64,000 nt of DNA from Changpingibacter yushuensis (GTDB lineage Bacteria; Actinomycetota; Actinomycetes; Actinomycetales; Actinomycetaceae): assembly GCF_014041995.1 (NCBI RefSeq), contig NZ_CP059492.1:1550001-1614000 (forward strand). Reading direction: 5' to 3'. The position numbers and the translations under genes were made by a program. Positions 45,419 to 55,210 of this stretch are shown here, in pieces (position 1 is the stretch's first letter; each line of letters begins with the position of its first letter). Below the pieces are notes generated by a model. The model did not search any database. It was not told the origin of the DNA and saw only the letters and a list, made by a program, of their open reading frames with translations.

Positions 45419-46818
45419 GGGTTAAAGGCCAAAAGTGGTGTTTTTATTTTGGTGGGTGTGTTGCGGTTTAGTGTGATCGTCCTGCCCAGCCTTTTCGGGG
45501 CCAGAGGCCTTCTTCTTTGGTGAGTGCGGTGTCGTAGTGGACGGGCATGTCCCCGACGGTGGGTTTGAGTTTGGCTTTGGTCTTTCTCTTTGGGATTGTG
45601 CGGCGTTGTGGCCTGCCAGCTGTGTTCCATTCTCGGAGTATGTGGCTGGCTGATTGAGGGTTTTCGGTTGTGGAATGCAGGTACCAGTTGATCATTGCTT
45701 GCATGTGTGTTTCCGTCATTCCCCGATGTGCGTAGGTGAGTGCGCGGATGCGTGAGTTGATTGATTCGACAGGGTTCGTGGTGCGTTCCTGTGGCGGGTC
45801 GAAGTCGAGGAAGGCGAAGAGGCTTCCCTCTTGTTGGAGGCGTGCCAGGCGGTGGTAGACACGCCTGTCACGTTCATGGGTGTACCACCATGTTCGCCCT
45901 TCCCGACGCTGGGAGGCCGGGACATCACGGGCCCAGGTTCGTTCCGTGAAATAGGCCTGGTACTGGGTGTGGAGCTGGACAAGCAGACCAGACCAAGCCG
46001 CTGCTTCCTGCCGGGTTTTGACTTTCAAGAGTCGGATGGATAAGCCATAAAGAGCTTTCCCTGCAGGGGTGGCAGGACGGTGGGTCAGATCGCGTAGGTT
46101 GTTGCGGTGAACATGGACCAGGCAGCGTTGAACAGGAGTATCAGGCCACAGGTCATGGAGGGCTTTCAGGGCTCCACCGGCCCCGTCGGTGGTGACAAGA
46201 CAGGGAGGAGCGATCTGGTCCAGTAACGCCATGTAGGCGGCTTTCGTTTCGCGTGTCGTCCACTGCCAGGTAACAACATGACTCTGGCTACGAGCGATCA
46301 GCAGGCACCAGCCGTAGGGAAGGTAGATGCCGTCAATGAAGACTTGGGAGTAGACCTCGCCTGTTGGTTCTACCTGCGGAGTAGGAATGCTCCAGCACCA
46401 TTGCCAGTCACGGCGCTGAGTTCTCAGGCTGGTGCCAGTCATGTGTGCCTGTGTGCTGGTGCCCGTCACATATTCAAGGAATCGGGTCAGAACAGCTGTG
46501 TCGGTAATATCTGGCCGTCCAGCACTGAGGCGGTGTGGATCTTGGCCGCAGGTCGCGCACCGGTATCGGATTCTTCCGTTGCGGTACCCATTCTTCAGGA
46601 CTGGGCCACACGCGCAGATGGAGCAGGGTCGTGTTGATCGTTGTCTTCCCACACACCCATATGCAGGCATTCCAAGGCGCTACCACATAACCAGAGGAAA
46701 GTGGGAGAAGCAGACACAATCACGCCTCATCTTGCCTCACAAGCAAGACGATCCCGACCTTTCCCCACCATCACACCGAAAACCCAGACATAAAAACACC
46801 AATCCTGGCCTTTAACCC
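45419..46818 (-). mobile_element. IS1249-like insertion sequence 2 (IS256 group)
   Basis: Arms 45419-45447 and 46790-46818 match in 26 of 29 bases and begin GGGTTAAAGGCC, the same core as element 1. Length 1400 bp with one transposase. No clean 8-bp duplication adjoins the ends; GCTCATC occurs at 45405-45411 and 46825-46831, seven and six bases outside. The element lies only 32 bp from element 1. Confidence 0.85.
45468..46670 (-). CDS. Transposase, IS1249-like (IS256 group), divergent from the first
   Basis: This 400-residue protein has a zinc ribbon near the N-terminus and DDE residues in VFIDGIYLPYGW, LVTTDGAGGAL and NPVESINSRI. It is clearly related to, but not a copy of, the first transposase: motifs are shared but most residues differ. 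It appears intact. Its gene points away from glgX. Confidence 0.87.
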   Translation of the reverse strand: MPAYGCVGRQRSTRPCSICACGPVLKNGYRNGRIRYRCATCGQDPHRLSAGRPDITDTAVLTRFLEYVTGTSTQAHMTGTSLRTQRRDWQWCWSIPTPQVEPTGEVYSQVFIDGIYLPYGWCLLIARSQSHVVTWQWTTRETKAAYMALLDQIAPPCLVTTDGAGGALKALHDLWPDTPVQRCLVHVHRNNLRDLTHRPATPAGKALYGLSIRLLKVKTRQEAAAWSGLLVQLHTQYQAYFTERTWARDVPASQRREGRTWWYTHERDRRVYHRLARLQQEGSLFAFLDFDPPQERTTNPVESINSRIRALTYAHRGMTETHMQAMINWYLHSTTENPQSASHILREWNTAGRPQRRTIPKRKTKAKLKPTVGDMPVHYDTALTKEEGLWPRKGWAGRSH

Positions 46819-46942
46819 GCCAATGCTCATCGGCGTTTCCTCGGCCGAAATCAGCAGCGTTTGGGCCGTCATTTCCTTGCAGGTTTCGCGAAAGCCTGCG
46901 TGAACCTCCCACAGATGGGCAATTACGTGAGATTCTTGTGCC

Positions 46943-49150
46943 ATGCAGATTTGGCCAGGAAACGCGTACCCCCTCGGGGCAACTTTTGACGGAACAGGCA
47001 CCAACTTCTCAATCTACTCGTCGGTAGCCGAGAGCATTGAGCTGTGCTTGTTGGATGAAGATGACAATGAGACCGCGGTTGAACTGCGCGAAGTGGACGG
47101 CTCAGTGTGGCACTGCTATATCCCGGCAGTTCGTCCGGGCCAACGCTACGGGTACCGGGTATATGGCCCATACGATCCAAGCAGCGGGCTGAGGTGTGAC
47201 CCTTCGAAGCTACTTCTGGATCCCTACGCGAAAGCAATAGACGGCCAGATACACAACCATCAAGCGCTGTTCTCCTATGACTTCGCAGATCCGTCACAGC
47301 GCAAGGAACTGGATTCGCTTGGCCACACGATGGTTTCAGTGGTGGTGAACCCGTACTTTGACTGGGGCCGGGACCGCCCACCGGGCCACGACTACTCAAA
47401 CTCGATCATCTACGAGGCTCACGTCAAGGGTATGACAATGCGTCACCCTGACATTCCCGAGGAATACCGTGGCACCTATCTAGGTATGTGCCATCCGGTG
47501 ATCGTCGACTACTTGTCAAAGCTGGGAGTGACGGCAATCGAGCTCATGCCCTGCCACCAGTTCGTCAATGACACCTCTCTGCAGGAAAAGGGCCTATCCA
47601 ATTACTGGGGTTACAACACAATCGGCTTCTTTGCGCCGCACAACGGATACACCAGTGCCAGCAATGACACCGGGCAGGTCCACGAGTTCAAAGAGATGGT
47701 GAAGACCTTCCACGAGGCTGACATCGAAGTGATCATGGATGTGGTCTACAACCACACCGCCGAGGGCAACCATATGGGCCCAACCCTCTCTTTCAAGGGA
47801 ATAGACAACCCTTCGTACTACCGCCTAGTGGAGGAAAGCCCGGAGCACTACTTCGACACCACCGGGACCGGCAACTCACTGAACATGCGTAGTCCCCACA
47901 CTCTTCAGCTCATCATGGATTCGTTGCGCTACTGGGTCACAGACATGCATGTGGATGGTTTCCGTTTCGATCTGGCTTCCACCCTCGCTCGTGAGCTCCA
48001 CGCCGTAGATAAGCTTTCATCGTTCTTTGACATCATCCAACAGGATCCAATCATCTCCCAAGTCAAGCTCATCGCAGAGCCGTGGGACGTTGGTGAGGGC
48101 GGATATAACGTGGGCGAATTCCCACAACTGTGGTCAGAATGGAACGGCAAGTACCGCGATACTGTGCGCGACTTCTGGCGGGGTGAACCTGCAGTGCTTT
48201 CCGAACTGGCGTATCGGCTCACAGGTTCGTCTGACCTGTACGAGTCATCGGGCAGGCGCCCGATGGCCTCCATCAACTTTGTGACCGCTCACGATGGCTT
48301 CACGCTGCGCGACCTTGTCTCTTTCAATGACAAGCACAACGATGCCAACCGCGAAGGCAACAATGACGGAGAGACAAACAACCGCTCGTGGAACTGCGGA
48401 GTTGAGGGAGAGACAGACGATCCTGATGTCGTTCATCTTCGCGACCGCCAAGTTCGCAACTTCCTGACCACCTTGTTGCTCTCTCAAGGTGTCCCGATGA
48501 TCGCGCATGGTGATGAGATCGGACGAACTCAGGAAGGCAACAACAACACATACTGTCAGGACAATGAGATCGCGTGGGTGGACTGGGAGCTAACCAAGGC
48601 AGATCTGGCACTCCTCACGTTCACCAGCAACCTCATTGCGTTCAGGAAAGAGCACCCCGTGCTTCGCAGGCGGCGTTTCCTCTCTGGCGAGTCCACCCGC
48701 GGAGGGCGCACATCTATTGGTGAGGTGGAGTGGTTCCGGCCTGATGCCACACTCATGCAGGATGAAGATTGGTCCACAGGATTTGCCCGTTCACTCATGG
48801 TGTTCTTGAATGGTTCAGAGATTCGTGAACCAGACGCGCGCGGCAACCGCATTGAGGATGATGACATCCTTATTACGTTCAATGCCAGCGATGAACCTGT
48901 CACTTTTGTGATTCCGGATGCGGCATACGGAGATACCTGGCGCATTGTCCTAGACACGGGTTCCCACGGGGACCCTGACGCCGAACAACACCCAGGAGAT
49001 TCATTCGAGATCGCACCCCGCGCAATATGCGTGCTTCTCCACGAACTTTGGGATCCAAACGCCTTCCATCTCGAGGATGAGGAGGTCGACGACGTCGCAG
49101 ATACCTCGCCTGGTTTTGTGCCACCTCGCCGGAAGGCAAGCGATTCCTGA
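46943..49150 (+). CDS. glgX: Glycogen debranching enzyme GlgX/TreX
   Basis: This 735-residue GH13 enzyme removes alpha-1,6 branches. An N-terminal CBM48 domain (about 1-130) precedes the barrel, with VVYNHTAEGNH, FRFDLAST (nucleophile Asp), LIAEPWDVG (Glu acid) and FVTAHDGFTLRD (Asp). In the trehalose pathway it supplies linear maltodextrin to TreY. No Shine-Dalgarno is evident. The terminus of IS element 2 is 124 bp upstream, so its promoter may be affected; the gap shows no gene. Confidence 0.95.
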   Translation: MQIWPGNAYPLGATFDGTGTNFSIYSSVAESIELCLLDEDDNETAVELREVDGSVWHCYIPAVRPGQRYGYRVYGPYDPSSGLRCDPSKLLLDPYAKAIDGQIHNHQALFSYDFADPSQRKELDSLGHTMVSVVVNPYFDWGRDRPPGHDYSNSIIYEAHVKGMTMRHPDIPEEYRGTYLGMCHPVIVDYLSKLGVTAIELMPCHQFVNDTSLQEKGLSNYWGYNTIGFFAPHNGYTSASNDTGQVHEFKEMVKTFHEADIEVIMDVVYNHTAEGNHMGPTLSFKGIDNPSYYRLVEESPEHYFDTTGTGNSLNMRSPHTLQLIMDSLRYWVTDMHVDGFRFDLASTLARELHAVDKLSSFFDIIQQDPIISQVKLIAEPWDVGEGGYNVGEFPQLWSEWNGKYRDTVRDFWRGEPAVLSELAYRLTGSSDLYESSGRRPMASINFVTAHDGFTLRDLVSFNDKHNDANREGNNDGETNNRSWNCGVEGETDDPDVVHLRDRQVRNFLTTLLLSQGVPMIAHGDEIGRTQEGNNNTYCQDNEIAWVDWELTKADLALLTFTSNLIAFRKEHPVLRRRRFLSGESTRGGRTSIGEVEWFRPDATLMQDEDWSTGFARSLMVFLNGSEIREPDARGNRIEDDDILITFNASDEPVTFVIPDAAYGDTWRIVLDTGSHGDPDAEQHPGDSFEIAPRAICVLLHELWDPNAFHLEDEEVDDVADTSPGFVPPRRKASDS

Positions 49151-49240
49151 TTGCCCATATGCCGCTCTCACGCCACCAAGTGTTTGATCGCGGACAGCTT
49201 ACTCATGGGCTTCGGCCCGAACTCCGGGTAGGCTCTCTCT

Positions 49241-51775
49241 ATGACCTCAGTCACGGATACACGCAGATTCCCAGCCATTCACTCGCATGTTCCCGCCCCT
49301 GAGCGCAGGCAGCCCATCTCGACGTATCGGCTTCAGCTTGGCCCGCAGTTCACGTTCGCTCAAGCCATCGAGGTGGTTCCTTACCTCAAGAGGCTCGGCA
49401 TCTCAGATGTCTACTGCTCCCCCATTCTGCAGGCCGCACCTGGTTCAACCCATGGGTACGACGTCGTCGATCACACGCGTATCTCACAAGAAATGGGCGG
49501 GCGCGCCGGCTTCCAACGGCTCGCAGACACTGCACACGCCAACGGAATGGGCATTGTGGTGGATGTGGTTCCCAACCATATGGCCGTTCCCACTCCTCTT
49601 TACCTGAACAAAGCTCTGTGGTCCGTGTTGCGATGGGGAGCTGACTCGGCATACTCGAGTTGGTTTGACATCGACCTCGAGGACAACCACGACGGCCTCC
49701 TTATGCCAGTACTCGGGGAACGGATCGGTTCCGTGTTGGCGAAAGGAGAGATCACACTCGAAAAGATGGTGGTTCCCGGATTTGAGGACGACGGCGAACA
49801 GCATGTGCTGCGCTACTTTGAGCACGTATTTCCAGTGCGGGCCCAGACGGAGAGCCTGCCGCTAACAGAACTGTTGGATCGTCAGTTCTATCGGTTGGCA
49901 TACTGGCGAGTTGCCGAAGAAGAACTGAACTATCGGCGATTCTTTGACGTAGACACGCTGGCTGCGATCCGAGTGGAGCGTCCCGAGGTCTTCGACCAGT
50001 CGCACGCGCTTCTGCTCGAACTCTTTGACCGAGGATACATCGACTCCTTTCGCATCGATCATCCCGACGGCCTAGCTGACCCTCGCCAGTACCTCGAACG
50101 TCTACACGCGGCCACCGGAGGCGCATGGATCGCTGTGGAGAAGATCCTCGAAGGTGATGAGGAGTTACCCAGTGATTGGAAGTGCTCGGGAACAACAGGC
50201 TACGACGCTTCGCGGCGAATAGATGCCCTTCTCACTGATCCCTCCGGAGTCAATCAGCTGCTTGCCCAATACGTAGAGCTGTCCAATACGATCAGCCCAT
50301 ACGAAACGATCGAACGCAAGTCGAAAGCACAGATCATCACCACCTCCCTTCATTCGGAGATGGAAAGACTGACAATGCTCATCGCGCAGATCTGCCATAC
50401 AGATGTGCGCTTGCGCGACCACACTACTCGATCACTGCGAGAAGCTCTGGGCGCACTCCTCGTGGAAATGGATCGATACCGTGCTTACGTGGTTCCTTCT
50501 GAACAGCCTGGCTCCGTCGCTGAAAACGCCATCCGCTCCGCCGCAACTCGCGCTGCAGAGTACCTTCCCGAGGATCGCCGCGAGTCTCTCGAGGTAGTAG
50601 TAGACATTATCCTCGGCAAAGAGATCGGGTCCGCGGGCTTAACCTACGTTGATTCGCGTGCTGAAGCGATTATCAGGTTTCAACAGGTCAGCGGCGCTGT
50701 GATGGCCAAAGGTTTGGAAGATACCACCTTCTATCGCTTCACTGCGCTGACCAGCGCCACGGAAGTGGGTGGAAACCCCAATAGACCCACGCTCACACCT
50801 GATGATGTTTCCACCTGGGCGGAACGCGTAGCTCAACGGTGGCCCGTCACGATGTCCACGCTGACCACGCACGATACGAAGCGTGGTGAAGACACCCGAG
50901 CAGCTATCGCCGTGCTCTCCGAATGGGCTGTTGAATGGCGCGCTCTTGTCAGCTCGCTGCGCGCCCACACCGCAGCCGAGCGACCAGCGGAGTTGGACGG
51001 TCAGATTGAGAACCTCTTGTGGCAGACAATCATTGGCACGTGGACCGATGAAGGTCCCATAGAGTCGGAGCGCCTTGTCACCTATCTGCGCAAGGCCGCG
51101 CGTGAGCAAAAGACCTGGACAACATGGACATCTCCGGATCTGACCAAAGAGGAGGCTCTGTTTACCTACACCCGTCACCTCCTTTCAGATCCAGTCTCAG
51201 TGCTAGCGTTCAGCACAGCACACAGTCAGATGGCAGCGTGCCGCCGAGTAACGAACTTGTCGCAGAAAGCGCTCGCGCTCACACTTGTTGGGGTAAGTGA
51301 CGTGTACCAAGGAGAAGAGGTCATACAGAACTCGCTCGTTGACCCGGATAACCGCCGACCAGTGGATTTCGCGGCCATTTCTGACTCGCTGAAACAACTG
51401 GACTTCAACGGTGGGCTTCCCTCGCACCCCTCACTCGATCAAGAAAAGTTGTGGGTCACCTCCCGCCTCTTGCGTCTGCGAAGTGAACACACCACAGCCT
51501 TCGCCTCACAGCAATCGGGCTACACGCCACTCCCCGTCACCACCGGCCATGCCTTTGCGTTCGCTCGAACGATCGATGGGAATCCCGACGTCGTCGTCGT
51601 GTGCAAACGATTGCACCGGACGTTGTCTGATTCGGGTGGATTCGGACGCCACAACGTCGTCTTGCCTTCTGGCCGGTGGAAGGACGTGCTGACAGGCGCT
51701 GAGTTCAGCGGAGGTGTGACGGATTTGGCGTTTCTCCTAGGAACGCTACCCGTCGCGGCACTGGAGAGGGTGTGA
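49241..51775 (+). CDS. treY: Malto-oligosyltrehalose synthase
   Basis: This 844-residue GH13 enzyme converts the reducing end of maltodextrin to a trehalose unit. Blocks ISDVYCSPILQAAPGSTHGY, VVDVVPNHMA, FRIDHPDGLADP and WIAVEKILEGDE are diagnostic. TAGGCT lies six bases before the ATG and no ribosome site is visible, so it may be leaderless. treZ follows after a single base. Confidence 0.96.
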   Translation: MTSVTDTRRFPAIHSHVPAPERRQPISTYRLQLGPQFTFAQAIEVVPYLKRLGISDVYCSPILQAAPGSTHGYDVVDHTRISQEMGGRAGFQRLADTAHANGMGIVVDVVPNHMAVPTPLYLNKALWSVLRWGADSAYSSWFDIDLEDNHDGLLMPVLGERIGSVLAKGEITLEKMVVPGFEDDGEQHVLRYFEHVFPVRAQTESLPLTELLDRQFYRLAYWRVAEEELNYRRFFDVDTLAAIRVERPEVFDQSHALLLELFDRGYIDSFRIDHPDGLADPRQYLERLHAATGGAWIAVEKILEGDEELPSDWKCSGTTGYDASRRIDALLTDPSGVNQLLAQYVELSNTISPYETIERKSKAQIITTSLHSEMERLTMLIAQICHTDVRLRDHTTRSLREALGALLVEMDRYRAYVVPSEQPGSVAENAIRSAATRAAEYLPEDRRESLEVVVDIILGKEIGSAGLTYVDSRAEAIIRFQQVSGAVMAKGLEDTTFYRFTALTSATEVGGNPNRPTLTPDDVSTWAERVAQRWPVTMSTLTTHDTKRGEDTRAAIAVLSEWAVEWRALVSSLRAHTAAERPAELDGQIENLLWQTIIGTWTDEGPIESERLVTYLRKAAREQKTWTTWTSPDLTKEEALFTYTRHLLSDPVSVLAFSTAHSQMAACRRVTNLSQKALALTLVGVSDVYQGEEVIQNSLVDPDNRRPVDFAAISDSLKQLDFNGGLPSHPSLDQEKLWVTSRLLRLRSEHTTAFASQQSGYTPLPVTTGHAFAFARTIDGNPDVVVVCKRLHRTLSDSGGFGRHNVVLPSGRWKDVLTGAEFSGGVTDLAFLLGTLPVAALERV

Positions 51776-51776
51776 G

Positions 51777-53543
51777 ATGACCTTTGTGCCACGGGTGTGG
51801 GCGCCCGAAGCGAAGCACGTCAGCGTACATGTTGAGGGGACAGACCACGATTCGCCTATGACCCCAGACCGTCACCACTCGGGTTGGTGGATCGCGTCAA
51901 ACCCACTGCCGCCAGGAACGAAGTACGGGTTCCGAGTCGATGGCGGGCAGCCGCTACCAGATCCGCGCTCGCGACGGCAGCCAGAGGGAATACATGGCCC
52001 CTCCGAAGTGGTCGCTTCCACGACGTTCGAATGGACTGATTCCGAATGGAGCGGCATTCCTGCCCACGGCAGCATCATGTATGAACTTCACATCGGCACG
52101 TTCACACCCACGGGCACGTTTGCTGGCGCCCGCGAGCGCCTTCCAGACCTCGCGGCACTGGGCGTGGACCTTATCGAGATCATGCCGATTGCGCCGGTGC
52201 CTGGCACTCGGAACTGGGGTTACGACAGCGTGGACATCTTTGCGGTCACCGAAAACTACGGCGGACCTGCACAGTTCGCTGCTTTCGTGGATGCTGCGCA
52301 CTCCCACGGAATGGGCGTGTGCCTAGATGTGGTCTATAACCACCTAGGACCAGATGGCAACTATCTAGCGGGCTTTGGCCCCTACTTTACGGAGGATCAC
52401 ACGACGCCATGGGGGCGCGGGGCGAACCTAGATGGCTCGCACGCCAATCAGGTGCGCTCGTACTTCATTGACAACGCCATGCAATGGATCCGGGACTACC
52501 ACGTGGATGCCCTACGCTTGGATGCCGTTGCATTCCTGCGCGATGATTCGCCCCGGCATTTCTTGGCTGAGCTTTCCGATACGGTGGCGGCCTTTGCGCG
52601 AGCAAGCGGGCGCATCGTGTCTCTCATTGCTGAATCGGACCTGAACGATCCAACCATGATTACCAGCACCGCAACCGGTGGTATGGGAATGGATGCCCAG
52701 TGGAATGACGACCTGCATCACGCGCTGCACACTCTCATCACAAAGGAAAGCTTTGGGTATTACAGCGACTTCACTTTGCCCGGCGCTTTAGAGAAGGCGT
52801 TCCGCCATGTCTTTGTGCATGATGGCAACTGGTCAAGCTTCCGTCAGAAAGTGTGGGGGCGTCCAGTTCCAGATACGGTATCGGGCCATTGCTTCGTGGT
52901 GGCCACTGAGACCCATGACCAAGTGGGGAACCGGGCACTTGGCGATAGACCCGCGCGAATCAGCGATGCTGGCTCACCAGACTTTGGAGCACTTGCTGTC
53001 CAGAGTGCGCTGCTCATCGCTTCTCCCTTCACGCCTATGCTGTTTCAGGGCCAGGAATGGGCAACCACCACACCGTTTCAGTTTTTCACGGATCATGGCC
53101 CTGAGCTGGGGCCTGCCGTTGAGGCCGGGCGTCGGCGTGAGTTCGAGGGCTGGGATTCCCTCATCGAGGGAGGGTCCGCCACGGTACCCTCGCCGCAAGC
53201 CTTGAGCACATTCACCGATTCCATCCTTGACTGGGACCAGCGCGATTTACCGGGGCACCGCGAGTACGTGCGGTTCATGACCGATTCCATTGCCTTGCGC
53301 AAGGCAACCCCTGATCTAGCCAGCGGGAGTCTCACTGAGACCGAACTGGTCCGGCTCGGAGATTCTGGCTACCTGCGGCGAGGCAAGGTATACGTAGTGT
53401 TCGCGTTGGAGCCTGCCACTGTAACGGTGCCAATGTCAGATGCTAGGCCCGCCCTCTCGTGGTCAGACCCGCACATCACTGAGGTCAGAGGCGCGGTGAC
53501 TGTTCGGTTCGATCAGCCGGGAGTAATTATTCTGCTTCCTTAG
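51777..53543 (+). CDS. treZ: Malto-oligosyltrehalose trehalohydrolase
   Basis: This 588-residue GH13 enzyme releases free trehalose from the TreY product. It has an N-terminal beta domain, then CLDVVYNHLGPDG, VDALRLDAVAF and SLIAESDLNDP for the active site. Its 3' end overlaps the FemABX-like gene on the other strand by 17 bp. Together with GlgX and TreY it makes trehalose, an osmoprotectant and carbon store. Confidence 0.95.
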   Translation: MTFVPRVWAPEAKHVSVHVEGTDHDSPMTPDRHHSGWWIASNPLPPGTKYGFRVDGGQPLPDPRSRRQPEGIHGPSEVVASTTFEWTDSEWSGIPAHGSIMYELHIGTFTPTGTFAGARERLPDLAALGVDLIEIMPIAPVPGTRNWGYDSVDIFAVTENYGGPAQFAAFVDAAHSHGMGVCLDVVYNHLGPDGNYLAGFGPYFTEDHTTPWGRGANLDGSHANQVRSYFIDNAMQWIRDYHVDALRLDAVAFLRDDSPRHFLAELSDTVAAFARASGRIVSLIAESDLNDPTMITSTATGGMGMDAQWNDDLHHALHTLITKESFGYYSDFTLPGALEKAFRHVFVHDGNWSSFRQKVWGRPVPDTVSGHCFVVATETHDQVGNRALGDRPARISDAGSPDFGALAVQSALLIASPFTPMLFQGQEWATTTPFQFFTDHGPELGPAVEAGRRREFEGWDSLIEGGSATVPSPQALSTFTDSILDWDQRDLPGHREYVRFMTDSIALRKATPDLASGSLTETELVRLGDSGYLRRGKVYVVFALEPATVTVPMSDARPALSWSDPHITEVRGAVTVRFDQPGVIILLP

Positions 53544-54570
53544 TGCGCAGGTTCTTCAATCCCGCGCGTATCGACCGTTTGGCGTGAAGCGCCTTCTTCA
53601 ACCCGGAGTAGAGGGCAGGCCTGGTGGGGACATCCCAAGCTCCAGGAACATCGGTGACTTCGTCACGGAACTTCTTCTTAAAATCACGTACACCTGCAAG
53701 CTGCGGAGCTCGTGCCGAGTCAATTCCCATCAAGTCAAAACTTGTGCGTCCGAGCGCGTGCATAGAACAAGCCATGGCGTACACGAGCAGGTCGGGCGCT
53801 CCGCTCTTGCGCCCCTCATGAGTGGATGCCGCGTAGTAGTACGTACCTTGAGTCGCAGTCAGTGTGACTATTCCCCAGCAGAGAGGTCTTCCGTCACGCC
53901 GTACCGTATAGAGCCGGCAGTGTTCGGGGCCGAGTGAGCCAAGCATCGATAGGTAGGTTTCCAGCGGAGCGATTCCGAAGTGGTCCCGATCGGCGGTCTC
54001 AACCAGCACGTCGTACAGCTCCGGAAACACATCAAGCGCATGGTCCGTCTCGTCGGCCACCACCATCGAATCGTTGCGCAGAGCCTTACGAACATCACGT
54101 CGCCCGCGAGATTTCATAGATGCGAGGATAGCTTCATCATTCTGGCTGGTATCGATAATGACCGTGCGGTCATACGTGACTGACTGAAGCAGTTCGTGGA
54201 GATCTTCAGCTGGCTCGATCGCATGAAGGCGGACAAAAGCAATCCTTTTGTCGATACCGTTGACGAGCCGCGTCACATCCTTGCGCAGCGCTGCTTCCTC
54301 CACCGAAGTGGGCTGAGGAGAAGTCCAGACCGGGCCATGTTTTGCCCACAAGTACGTGAACCCGCGCCCCCGCATCTTTGTTAGCGCAATGAATGCTCGG
54401 GGTGTGCCATCGACCTTCCACACGAGCTTGCGCCAAGGGCTCCTACCCGCAGCTGCAAGATCAAATCGATCCCACGCTGGAGTCTGTTCCAGCGGTAGTT
54501 CAACTCCGGCTGCTACAGCCATGTCAACAAAGGATGCATCTGTGCATTCGACTAGATTGGAGCGCTTCAT
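53527..54570 (-). CDS. FemABX-like peptidoglycan aminoacyltransferase
   Basis: This 347-residue protein fits the FemABX family that adds amino acids from aminoacyl-tRNA to the lipid II stem peptide: a double GNAT fold with TYYYAASTHEGRKSGAPDLL and FDLMGIDS near the C-terminus, then GVRDFKKKF. Which residue it adds cannot be told. It is a cytoplasmic enzyme at the membrane. It is convergent with treZ and divergent from the DUF3000 gene, with 61 bp between starts. Confidence 0.85.
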   Translation of the reverse strand: MKRSNLVECTDASFVDMAVAAGVELPLEQTPAWDRFDLAAAGRSPWRKLVWKVDGTPRAFIALTKMRGRGFTYLWAKHGPVWTSPQPTSVEEAALRKDVTRLVNGIDKRIAFVRLHAIEPAEDLHELLQSVTYDRTVIIDTSQNDEAILASMKSRGRRDVRKALRNDSMVVADETDHALDVFPELYDVLVETADRDHFGIAPLETYLSMLGSLGPEHCRLYTVRRDGRPLCWGIVTLTATQGTYYYAASTHEGRKSGAPDLLVYAMACSMHALGRTSFDLMGIDSARAPQLAGVRDFKKKFRDEVTDVPGAWDVPTRPALYSGLKKALHAKRSIRAGLKNLRTKEAE

Positions 54571-54631
54571 GGTGCCCAGCCTACCGGCGTGGCTTTGAAG
54601 ATGCGTAGCTCGAGGCCGCTAGTGTGATGTT

Positions 54632-55210
54632 GTGTCCCAGATTAATGCGCCCGCCGACTTCTTGACTGCGCTGGAGTCACTCAAGGGCCACACGTTTCGT
54701 CACGAACTGCACGTGACTCAAATCCCACCTCCGCAGCGGATTGCACCGTGGGCTGTGGCACTACAAGCAGAGGTCAACGATTCTCCTAGCCTAGATCCCG
54801 ACTTCTATCGTGGGAACGCGAAGTTTGTGGTGCTGTACGATCCGAGCGGTCAGCCTGCGTGGGACGGCACATTCAGAATCGTCACATATGTCGCGGCTCC
54901 TGTGGACCAGGCTATGAGTGCTGACCCGCTCCTCGGCGAGGTTTCTTGGGCATGGCTGGTCGAATCTCTGGAGGACGAAGGGACCCGTTACTCAAACCTC
55001 ACCGGGACCGTAACGCGTAGCTACAATGAGACCTTTGGTGGCCTCCAGCTCTCCTCATCTCGTACGGACGTGGAGATTCGCGCATCATGGACTCCACTCA
55101 CAGTTGATCTGACAGACCATCTTCAGGCGTGGGCGGCCTATGCAGCCGCGGTGTGTGGCTTAGGTCCAGACGGCGTAGCATCTATACGGCCGGTAAACGA
55201 GGAGATGTAG
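54632..55210 (+). CDS. DUF3000 protein
   Basis: This 192-residue protein of the actinobacterial DUF3000 family has no known function; PPPQRIAPWAVALQAEV and GNAKFVVLYDPSGQPAWDGTF are typical of it. It starts at a GTG. Its TAG overlaps the GTG of the next gene (TAGTG), a coupling found in other actinobacteria. Confidence 0.85.
   Translation: MSQINAPADFLTALESLKGHTFRHELHVTQIPPPQRIAPWAVALQAEVNDSPSLDPDFYRGNAKFVVLYDPSGQPAWDGTFRIVTYVAAPVDQAMSADPLLGEVSWAWLVESLEDEGTRYSNLTGTVTRSYNETFGGLQLSSSRTDVEIRASWTPLTVDLTDHLQAWAAYAAAVCGLGPDGVASIRPVNEEM

Noticed and set aside
45405-46831. GCTCATC repeats as a proven target duplication of IS element 2
   Set aside because: They do not adjoin the terminal repeats and are only seven bases; chance is not excluded, so only noted.
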